A stretch of DNA of 64,000 bases from Umbellularia californica. Its lineage: Eukaryota > Streptophyta > Magnoliopsida > Laurales > Lauraceae. The position numbers and the translations under genes were made by a program. The stretch is taken from the NCBI GenBank assembly GCA_028538565.1, contig JAPQWN010000005.1:66553473-66617472 (forward strand), written 5' to 3'. Below are positions 55,142 to 64,000 of this stretch, piece after piece; the first letter of the stretch is position 1; every line of letters begins with the position of its first letter. The notes below the pieces were generated by a model, which did no database searches, was not told where the DNA came from, and saw only the letters and a list, made by a program, of their open reading frames with translations.

Positions 55142-58100
55142 CATAATCGAAGCATCCAAAGGAGAAAATCTAGAACTTCCTCGCTTAAGAACATCTGCAA
55201 AACCATTAACCTAACGATCCACATGCCGAAAGACTATATGTAGTGAAGTACCAAGGGCTCAATCTCATTGAAATGAAAATGGTCTCTAAGGTCCCACACC
55301 CGTTGAAGAAATCCATGCCACAACATGGGACGAATCACTCTTCACCACTAACAATCCATGAAAGGAGCGAGAGAAAATCCGGAGAGCTTCAAGAATAGCC
55401 AAAACTTTTGCCTCACTTAATTCTTTGTTACCCGCATGCATGCTTAAAGAATATATAAAGAATTTCCCCTATACAATTATGTAAAACATTGCCAATACCG
55501 GCCGACCTGAGCTTGCTTCTATCTGCATCATCCTCATTAAACTTTAAGTTGCCCATCGAAGGAGGGCTCTGCTTCATGATAGTCTCTTTTTAGTAGGACC
55601 ATGCCTCATAGAAGCTTTCCAATTGTGAAAAATGGCATCCAAAGAAATATTCTCAAATTCTTTTCTAATCATCTCCCATTTAGCTATTCTCACAGCAGCC
55701 AATTCAAGAGTCGCCTTAGAAGACAATGAAGAACAACCCAAACCACACCACCCCCCCCCCCCCCCCCCCCCCCCCCGCAAAGATATGGTCATCTCTAACA
55801 CATCCAAACTGACCAGAAAATAGCAAATGGGATTAATCCTCCCTAATATCAAACCACAATTGAAAAATGGTTAACTCTCCAAGCATCAACCATCTCAATA
55901 AGCGATCCAAATAAGCACCAAGCGATACCATACTTTTGAAAGAAAGTATACCAAAGTGAGGAGGAAACATTACATAAAAAAGGACGACTGGTCGATTCTT
56001 CCTCCTCCTCGCATAAAGAACAAGTGCCAAAAAAGGAATCCATGGAGATTCCCCTCCTCAGATTATACACTGCAGAGATAGAAATCTTAGCTGTCAGTGC
56101 CAACCAACAAAACGCCCTAGGAGAAGCCAAGCCCAACTATACGAAAGCCGAAAGATGAATTGCACCATAGGAAGCAAACAACAAAGAAAAGAGGTGATCT
56201 AGAGGAAAACTGCTTGGAGGTGGAAGGCTTCTAGATACGAGTATCAAAATCATCCTTGCAAATAAACACATAAGAAAACAAACTCAAAAGGGACTCATAC
56301 TCTTACCATTAAAAGAAAAAAGGTTTCGTACTCCTACTCTGAAACTAACGAAGGACATCACGAAACACAACAAACAAAGACACCACATCCTCTCTCCAAG
56401 AATAATACTATTCAACAGAATATTCTTTATTAGAAGCCACTTTAAAAAAATCAAGGGAACAAAATCAACAATGGAGCCACCCCATCCTAATCATCAACCC
56501 AAAAACGGATCTGATTACCTTTCCCAACTTTGAATCCCGCCCTATTTTTAAATACACACCCCTCAATACTAGACTCATCCCCATATTTTAAAATGGTACT
56601 CAATACACCTGACACCCAAAACCTAGGTTCTAAAGTAGGGATTCAACCCCACTTATCCTCACCATATTTGGAAATAATCGTCTTTCTCCAAAAAGTTTCT
56701 CTCTTCCCCAAACTCTACCACTATTTGGCTAGAAGCAACCAATTGTTTTGAATAAGAAAACCAAGACCCACACCTCCCTCCTGTTTCAATTTAATCAATT
56801 CATTCCATTTCATAAGATGAGGTCTTTTCTTATCTCCATGCCCCTCCCATAAAAAATTTGCCCTTATTTGATCCAATCCCTCAGCCACCCCTTTGATTAG
56901 AGTGACTCTGCCTCAAATAGAAAGATACCGTTTTTCCAAGATGTTCTTTTTTTTTTTTTTTTTTAGAATTTTTCAATTATTGGGTCCCAAATAGCTACTG
57001 ATCTCGGATTGGCCTCAATCGGTAGCCCAAGATACTAAAACGAGTGTCTTTCAATTCTATAATGCTACTTTAGTGTATTAATTATGTGTGTTTATTTTAT
57101 CTATTTTATTCAAGGCTAAGATGTATATGATTAAAGATTTGATCCCATGACTTCAGATTTTCACCCACATTGTTTATAAATTTTTAACATATTTTGTTGT
57201 TTATTTAGTAGAATGAATTGGATATATATATATATATCTATAGTATTTTTGTTTATTTGACTTTTTAACTATTTGTTATATTTATTATTTTAACACTTTA
57301 TCAAAATAGTATTGAACTGGCTGATTCAAGTCAAACGAAAATAGGATCTGAAATGAAACCGATAATCACGCCATCAATATTATCATCAAGGCCTTACACC
57401 TACATAGTTCAACATTTTGATCTTACCTCTAATGCTGGGTGTAACTGATAGCAGTCCATTTTGCCAAAATATCCTATCTCCCTCAGGTCGGGAAATTAAA
57501 GCTTACCATTGGACTTGATTCTCAAAAATTGGTTTAATATTTTATTTTTACTCATTTAGTGGTGTCTGCACCAGCCCCTGATGCTCATAGGCTGAATATA
57601 CTTGAACATGGAGGTTTCAAGGTTGGAAATAGCACCGACTACCAAGATACAAAGAGCAAAGATGATAGTGAAGCAGAGCCTAACTATGAATGTCATCTGG
57701 AAGCACCTTTTAATGGCAGCAAGCCCAAGCCCACATTATTTACTGAGGCAACTGCTGAGATCTTCTGTGATGGAGCTTATAAACGTAATTTTTCACCAGA
57801 GCCACTAGTAAAGGTAGAAAACATCAACCATCAAGCTCCTATTAGGAATGGGATTTCTCCTAGGGCTGATGCTTCTGGAACTTCTTTGACAGAAACAAAA
57901 GGCATTGGCAAAGTTTCTATAAAGGACGAGGTACACTTTCAGTTGTTATATTTCTGTCTGTTGTGTGCCTTCCTATTGCTATTTGTAATGGATGACACGT
58001 TTGTGCAGACAAGATACCGAGGAGCTGAATCTTTTTTTCTTTTCTTTTTTTATTTCTTTTCATAAATTGAGATACTTTCTATGAAATAAAATCTTATTGA

Positions 58101-61100
58101 TATGAAGCAATTTATTTAGAAGTATCCCTGAAGGCAAAAGATTACAACCACGGGAAAGATGGAGAAAATACCATGCAATAATTTTGTTATTTGTTTATAA
58201 TATACCATTTTTTATTGAGAGAGAGGGGAGGAGAGAGAATTGTCTAAAATGCATAGTAATGTTTGAAAAAAATAATTTTGTCATGGGAGATGATTCATAT
58301 TGTATCTTGCCATTCAAAAAAAAAAAGATTCCTATTGTATCTTCCAATGATGGTGTTACTCGTTGAAGTTTAATTTCTTCAGTGCAATAGAAAACTAGGA
58401 GGTATATGGGGTCTCATAAAAATGCATTCGTGCAGCTCTGAAGGCATTTCTGGTCTTTATAATCAAAATGCTTAATTTCTATAGTGCTATCATAGAAGTC
58501 CAGGAGCAGAAGCCATGAGGGTTCCCATAAGGATGTCATCATGTGACTCTGAAGGCCGGTTTGGAAAATTCACTTCACTAGTGAAGTAGGGTGAATGGTC
58601 ATTTCAAGAGACAATAAAAGAAAAACGGTCAAATCATAAAATACCATATTTCAAAAACCACTTCTACTTTTTAAGAAAAAAAGTTACTTTTCCATGCCAG
58701 TAAATGACAAAAAACTATCTACTTTTTTTTTAAAGGCCAAAAAGTTACATTATCATTTCACTAAATGACAAAAAGCCATCACTTTTTTATTTGACCCCTC
58801 TTCTTTTCTTATCTCTTAATTTGACCCTTAACCTCACATCATTTTAATAGTAAAGTTACCAAGAAGAAATTCCTTGGCATAGTTGTATTTGATGCAGTAG
58901 AAATAAAGGCATTGTTGAAGTAGCTTCATTCTTAAGAAGCAGAAATCTTTCTTTCTGTAAGGCAATTCTAGTTACACAATTCAATATATCTCTTTAGGAG
59001 ATTATTTAAATTATTAACTGGCAGTACTCTTAGTAAAGGGGCATGTCAGGGCCCTTTTTAATGTTGATATTTGGTTTTCTTTTGTTGTTACTTATGCATT
59101 ATTTTGCTCTTAGTAAAGTTGACATTTAACACAAAATAAAAGTAAAAGTAAAATCATTATTAATATGCTTTTTCTCTGGAGTATATGTTCTTACCAAGTG
59201 GGCATTGAGTTTCTGTTGTCAAGCATGGACCGAATTTGGTTGTTTTAGAGCGCTATGGTGATGTCCCTGCAGTGCTTTTTTAACAAGTTCCATTTTCTAT
59301 GTTTTCTATTTGCTTGCACCTACCTTAAAAAGTAACAGCTTCTCTTTATTGCATTAGGATCTTAGGTCAGCACTTGATGGTTTAAATCATCTCAGAGATG
59401 AGAGCTATATTATTGCGGATTTAAGCAATGGTTCTTCCAGTGTTTCAGTGGACTCCCAGAAATCAAAGCCTCCTGATGTAGATCAAAGGAGTGCTACTCA
59501 AGATGTGAATGATATTTGCACACTTCCAGGTTCAAATGGCGCAGTCTTTCTGAGCTTTGTCCACACAAATGAGCGGTCAAAAATAGAAGCATGTGATGGC
59601 AACAAGAAAAGGGATCCAGAGCTGTTACATTCTGTTGGTGATGGAAAACCTGTCCTTGTGAGCAACTCATTGCAACATTTTGCAAGGTTTAACGGGGAAA
59701 TATCCAAGAATCTTCAGGTGCATGATATGCCTGCAGCCAATTTTCTATCTGGAGAGCACAGTAGTACGGATGCTGAGAGAGTATTGGACTTAATGAGCTG
59801 CTATGATACAATTGCTGAGGGAACAATATCTACATCTGACAAGCTTCATCACTGTGAACAAGAGTATGCAAGTCCACTGACAGGACCGGAAGGTTGTTTA
59901 AAACCCAGGCAGGGTGGCAAATGCATTGAAAAGCCATTAAAGTTGGAGGCTAGAAACCCAAGCCCTCCTGCACCCGGTTTGCATAAGCTGGTTGTAGGCA
60001 TCGGAAAATCTGCTTCATCCACCTTAGTGTTTTCCAAGCCATCCATTTCAAGTAATAGTAAATCAATGAGAACTGTATTATCCCCAGAAGCCATAAAACC
60101 TACCCATTCCAGTGAGCCGCATGTGAAGATCAAATTATCCACTGCCCATAAGAAAGACGATGTGGCAATAAGTGTGCCAAGGGATGTAAGCAAGCTAGAG
60201 GCGCCAGAACCAGTTAAAGACTGCCCAAAGAGCCCTGCAAATTGTGGATTGAAACAACCACATGCAAGCAGGACTTATCATTCTTCTACTTCTAAGCATT
60301 TGATGCCAGATGCGAAGGTGCAGCAGATGCCTTGTTCATCTAAAGAATCTATTGCCCAGAATGTAGCAAAGTTTTTGGGCACTGTAGACTGTTCTAGTTT
60401 GTTTCAGACGCAGATTACTTCACAAAACAAGTTAGCTTCAAGCTCAAACCAAAAAAATGAAAAAATAAATCAGTCAAGTTTCCGACAATCATCTAAAGAG
60501 TTCAATCATTCCTCTTCAGTGCATCCCCCACCACCTGCACCTGTTCATGCTTCAGCAACATTGAGTGATGAGAAGGTAGGAGCAACTGTTGTGACAGTTA
60601 TTTCTTGAATGGCTTTTCCTCTGGTTCTCAGTAAAACTGATGTTTTAAATAATATAATCGCACTTAACTGTTTGGCAGTTTGCATTACTGTTGCATCAAG
60701 AACTTAACAGTTCTCCTAGAGTTCCGCGTGCTGCACGCATACGCCACAGCCTGCATCAGCTGTCCTCTCCAAAAGCTACAAGCTTGCTGGTCAAATGCAC
60801 TTATAGTTCTGGAGGAAAGGATCACATTTCGGTAAAGAAGCTCTTTTTCTTCTTAGATCCACATGCAAGAGGCTTGAGATAATAGTGCATCCCTTTGGTT
60901 TTTGAGGCATCCGGATTAAGTAGGCTGTTAACATTGCTCAGTAATGGTGACATCCACTTTCATATTCTTTTAATAGGTTTCAAGGAGAAAAAACAAAGAA
61001 GTGTGCAAAGATGACTCTCGCAATCCACACGAGCTGGCTGATGGATCAAAAAAGGCAAACAGATTTTCATCGTCCCCTGATCAGAAACAACAAGCTTCAG

Positions 61101-63600
61101 TCTTTACAACAGATGGCTTGATCAAGAGGGATTCATGTAACAGGTCTCCTGATGCTGTAGCTTCTACTAAGAAGAATGTGCCCCTTAAGTCTTCCACTCT
61201 TTCTGGCTACTCTTCATCCATGGAGGCTAATGATCAGACCTTGTCCTTCATACGTAGTTCATCCAGGGATATTTCAGATGATGATGTGGGTGGAGTTTCT
61301 GGTTGTACTTATACTTTACCAGGTATAACATCTCATACAGGTTCCAGTTTCACCTTTTGCCTCTATAGTCTTTGCTATTCTTGACTATAGAACAGTTTCA
61401 TTGGTATTTTCCTTTTCCACAATTGATATTTCTGGTGCTTGCATCTGTTGTCCCATTTGCAGGTCTGATTGACAAGATAATGAGTAAGGACAAGCAGATG
61501 ACATGTGAAGACCTATGTGCTGCTGTGCTTCCGGTATGTTTGCATCCATCTATTAGAGAAAAGCCAGTTTCTCTGTACTAGTTCTATTTTCATAAAAAAA
61601 AAAAAAAAAAATGTGTTTTATTCTTCTTTCAGTACTGGCAGAACTTGAGAAAGCATAACGGAGAGTGTTATGCACACTTAAGTCACTCACAGGCTGTTCT
61701 TGATTGCCTAAGGAATCGGAATGAATGGGCTGAGTTTAATTGATCATGGACCTTAGGTAACAGACATGAAAACCAATATTTATTCTACCTGTTGGTTTAT
61801 TTCTACATCATTTTTTTGTTTTAATTACTTTAGGTCCATCTTGACCCTGACCATTATTTAATTCTTATCCAACTAATAATGGGCTTGCCCATTCCTAATA
61901 TCTATTTAGACTTGCTGTGCATGTCTTCTCTTTTTGGGGTTTGGGGTGGGGGCATTTGGAATTGTCTACGGCACGTGTAAATGGCCTCTGATTCCAGTCC
62001 ATGGTTTGTAAACTCGGCTGAGTCCTAGTCAACTAGGGTGACTTAATTCAGATTTGATCCTAACCGAGTTGGGTCGTGGTCAACTCGGACTTTTTTTTTA
62101 ATGCTTGGTCAACTCGGACTTGATCCCATTAACCACATGCAACTCGCCAGAGTCCCATAAGACTCGGGGGAGTCAGCCGAGTTGCACAGTGAGCAACTCA
62201 GCGATATAGAAGGGCCTCTTTCTATTGAAAAATGCTAACCAGAGGTCATTGATTTGTGTTTCTATTTTCTATTAAAATGATTGATTGGTCATCTATGACT
62301 TGGTCTACCCCTAATTTCTGTTGAATACACCTAAATGCCAAAAGGAAAAAAGAAAAAAGGACCAACATAGTTGGGACAGTGCTTTGATGATGATGATGAT
62401 GATCTTGGAGATGCAAACTGAAAGATTCAGCAGAATTACAAAGGTGGAGCATGATTATATATACATATACATATTACTGATTTTTCAGAGAGAGAGAGAG
62501 AGAGAGGTTTGCCCTAAGGGGCGACTCGACTTAACTCGAAAGGGATGGAATTGCCTCGAGTCCTGGGTTTTTATCGTTGTTCTAGTCAGGGCAGGTCCCA
62601 AATGGCAAATGTTTAGAATATTATGGCAAAAGCAAATTGTTATACCATTCAGAAAAGGGTAAGGACAAACTGTTATCCTTTAGTGCATTTGGTGGAGGCA
62701 ATCTGAAAATGGTTAATTGCATTTGGTATGTTACTGCTATTCCGGGTTTGCCCCTCCCGTACAAATATTAGCAGCAGTTGCAATGTCGAACCAAAGCCAG
62801 AAAAACAGTATTTCATTTAATGTGAGTGATTTCCATTCCTGATGCTGCCTTTACCAGAATATTCAAGCAAATATTGATTTGTTTTAGATTTAAAAAGTAG
62901 CCTGACTACATGATGCGTCTCTAATTATTGCCTCTTGACACTCGATAGCAATCTTGTTGACCCCCGTTTAGTTAAATTTCTGTGGGGGGGAAATGGAGAT
63001 CACTTTTAGTTTTCTCTACTTGATGGGGTAACAAGAACACCACCAACAGGTAGGGAAGGCACTCTTTCTCCATTTTTAAACATTGGATGTAATTTTCACT
63101 CCCAGTTTCTCTGGTGCATACCTAACAGGACTCAAAATGATAAATAGAGTTTTAGTTCCTCAAATGAGTAGGGACATTGGTTCTTGAGGTGTTTCCATAA
63201 AATTGTGGCTTTACTGAAATGAAAAAATATATATATATTTTTCCAGACCAGTTCCAGCAGCAAGAGGCGCAAGTCTGATGTTGATACATCTGCATTTGGT
63301 TCGGAGAAGGAAGATGCAAAGGACAGGCCCTTTAATCAGATTGAAGGTATGAGTATTGAACCTCACAGGGAGGAATCCCCCAAAGGCAGGCGCAAGGCCA
63401 GAAAGCGCAGGCGTCTGAAACTGCGAAACAGGGTCTTGAAAGAGTTTAGGAAGCATCAAAAGATGGATGCAGCAACTGATGAAGATTTTGGGGCTTATTC
63501 GAGCGAGGGCTCTGACAGAATATTCAGTGAGGATGAGAACATGGGAGCAAGAACTGGCGAGGCCTCTTTGTGTAGCACAGATGAGATGGGAGTTATGTAA
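53332..63600 (+). CDS. PHD-finger protein gene, eight exons; frame closes in exon 7
   Basis: Exons: 53332-54259, 57560-57930, 59358-60575, 60679-60831, 60977-61322, 61463-61533, 61633-61756 and 63247-63600. All introns are GT-AG and phases agree through exon 7. ATG at 53332 is chosen because the PHD finger follows at once: Cys4-His-Cys3 at residues 28, 30, 43, 46, 51, 54, 66 and 69. Such fingers read histone H3 tails, so a nuclear chromatin role is likely. The middle is Ser/Lys-rich with no other known domain. Exon 4 has a conserved-looking FALLLHQELNSSPRVPR segment. In exon 7 the frame reaches TGA at 61741-61743, giving 1,065 codons. Exon 8 is open for 117 codons in the expected phase, so a lesion or sequence error in exon 7 is suspected. 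A plant PHD family of this type exists, but I give no symbol. Confidence 0.85.
54260..57559 (+). other. Intron 1 (3.3 kb) with LINE fragment
   Basis: GTGAGT to TTTAG. Most of its right two-thirds is an antisense L1 fragment (listed separately). The remainder is AT-rich with no gene. Confidence 0.8.
54968..57057 (-). mobile_element. L1-type LINE fragment in intron 1
   Basis: On the minus strand, from about 57050, are degraded pieces of the plant L1 reverse transcriptase end (a YLGLPI-like segment, then EGHGDKKRPHLMKWNE and a GGVGLGF motif near 56780-56850). Next come a zinc-binding-domain piece at 56136-55849 (PRAFCWLALTAKISI...CSLCEEEEES) and an RNase-H-like tail. The left end is a T run (54970-54983), that is a poly-A tail. 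A (GA)n at 55108-55139 and a poly-C run at 55751-55786 interrupt it. No intact frame remains. Confidence 0.7.
57560..57930 (+). CDS. PHD-finger gene exon 2
   Basis: 371 nt; it completes the split codon from exon 1 and ends in phase 0. Acceptor CTCATTTAG, donor GACGAG|GTACAC. Low-complexity acidic/Ser sequence with no domain. Confidence 0.85.
57931..59357 (+). other. Intron 2 (1.4 kb)
   Basis: GTACAC to CATTAG. AT-rich. 58560-58800 has short repeated segments (AAAAAGTTAC...ATGACAAAAA) like a degraded small element. No gene. Confidence 0.75.
59358..60575 (+). CDS. PHD-finger gene exon 3
   Basis: 1,218 nt, phase 0 at both ends, 406 codons. It encodes a long Ser-, Lys- and Pro-rich disordered middle region with no recognised domain. 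Donor GAGAAG|GTAGGA. Confidence 0.9.
60679..60831 (+). CDS. PHD-finger gene exon 4
   Basis: 153 nt, phase 0 at both ends, 51 codons, starting FALLLHQELNSSPRVPR and continuing in a basic stretch. Acceptor TTGGCAG, donor TTTCG|GTAAAG. Confidence 0.85.
60977..61322 (+). CDS. PHD-finger gene exon 5
   Basis: 346 nt, starts in phase 0 with VSRRKNKEV and ends with a split codon. Ser-rich and acidic at the end. Donor CCAG|GTATAA. Confidence 0.85.
61463..61533 (+). CDS. PHD-finger gene exon 6
   Basis: 71 nt, encoding LIDKIMSKDKQMTCEDLC and ending AAVLP; returns to phase 0. Acceptor CATTTGCAG, donor CCG|GTATGT. Confidence 0.85.
61633..61756 (+). CDS. PHD-finger gene exon 7 (contains the stop)
   Basis: Starts YWQNLRKHNGE and reads 36 codons to TGA at 61741-61743. 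The likely donor TTAG|GTAACA is at 61756/61757. The exon length (124 nt) is one base over a multiple of three, while exon 8 needs phase 0, which points to a one-base insertion near the TTT at 61734-61736. Even after that the last codon before the donor would be TAG. Confidence 0.75.
61757..63246 (+). other. Intron 7 (1.5 kb)
   Basis: GTAACA to TTCCAG. It holds an array of CAACTCGG/GAGTCGG-type short repeats (62005-62200), an (ATG)n run at 62385-62403, a (GA)n at 62489-62506 and a TA run before the acceptor. No gene seen. Confidence 0.7.
63247..63600 (+). CDS. PHD-finger gene exon 8 (out of reach of the current frame)
   Basis: Open for 117 codons to TAA from a good acceptor (TTTTCCAG). It begins TSSSSKRRKSD, then a strongly basic helix-like stretch (KGRRKARKRRRLKLRNRV) and an acidic Ser/Glu/Asp tail. 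The basic patch could be a nuclear signal or a DNA/RNA contact. Its preserved frame suggests it is normally translated, but the exon 7 stop precedes it. Confidence 0.7.
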   Translation, partial: TSSSSKRRKSDVDTSAFGSEKEDAKDRPFNQIEGMSIEPHREESPKGRRKARKRRRLKLRNRVLKEFRKHQKMDAATDEDFGAYSSEGSDRIFSEDENMGARTGEASLCSTDEMGVM

Positions 63601-64000
63601 TTTACCAAATTGTTGGAAGCTACAGAACTTGGGACACTGGGCAGTAATGTTGGGCATTGATGGGAGACCACAGATCACTATCTTTCTCCAAAATGCTTTT
63701 GTTAACTCGTTGCCTAAGCATCAGCTACTTTGGAACCTTTTGGAGTCTTGTACATGATGAGCGGGTGCTCTGACCTTCTTCAGTTATGTGTCAAGAACTT
63801 TGAGTGGCTGGAGATAACTGCAGAAACCATTGGAAAACGAATTTTGTTCATAGGTACATCAGTAGAGTAAGTAATTGGGTGGGTGGTGGGGAGGGTTGGC
63901 TGTTAACAATTCATGGGTGGAAAGTGTAGTGTCCATATTAAAGTTTGGTGACAAAGGCTTGCATTAGGATTCAGGATCTATTTGATTGTGTCGATCGATG
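63601..64000 (+). other. 3' UTR and downstream of PHD-finger gene
   Basis: T-rich, with no further gene. A clear AATAAA signal was not found before the window ends. Confidence 0.6.

Noticed and set aside
55574..56136. Minus-strand frames in intron 1 as a host gene.
   Set aside because: Sequence matches the zinc-binding and RNase-H-like end of plant L1 LINEs and is full of frame breaks.

Overview
This is a stretch of a flowering-plant nuclear genome. The evidence is a plant-type multi-exon PHD-finger gene, Ty3/Gypsy LTR retrotransposons of the Ogre/Tat kind, plant RTE and L1 LINE remnants, CT/GA and TA microsatellites, and telomere-like motifs in a 5' UTR. The species cannot be named from the sequence. 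More than 70 % of the window is one stack of mobile elements; one host gene lies to its right.

Layout. (1) 1-1101 is AT-rich host DNA with a LINE 3'-end remnant and a (TA)n tract. (2) 1102-48944 is bounded by ~500-bp terminal inverted repeats that abut (TA)n on both sides. I read this as a non-autonomous TIR DNA element (Mutator-like or Micron-like) of about 3.2 kb that was later expanded. (3) Inside it sits an Ogre/Tat retrotransposon, 2954-47617, with target duplication AGGAG. (4) Inside that element, between pol and its downstream region, sits a second element of the same family, 16791-37915, with target duplication CTTTT. The four LTRs therefore pair as A+D (outer) and B+C (inner), which indels unique to each pair confirm.

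The family's plan is: LTR, primer-binding site, leader with a four-fold tandem repeat, ORF1 of unknown function, gag, pol (protease, G-patch-like motif, reverse transcriptase, degenerate RNase H, second archaeal-type RNase H, integrase), minisatellite arrays, then an antisense gene on the minus strand, polypurine tract, LTR. The antisense gene has its own TATA box and five exons in consistent phase. It encodes a ~1,219-codon protein with a plant mobile domain (PMD), a basic patch and a coiled coil. The outer copy keeps gag, but its pol has a frameshift and a nonsense codon. The inner copy has an uninterrupted 1,875-codon pol but lost gag and the end of ORF1 by a 2.74-kb deletion. Both antisense genes carry disabling changes.

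(5) 48985-51110 is an L1-type LINE remnant on the minus strand, split by a 5'-truncated RTE LINE with a 19-bp target duplication. (6) 51110-53331 is intergenic with small repeat fragments. (7) 53332-63600 is the PHD-finger gene on the plus strand: eight exons, with an L1 fragment in intron 1. As assembled, the frame closes in exon 7, although exon 8 (a strongly basic then acidic 117-codon tail) is still open and in the expected phase.
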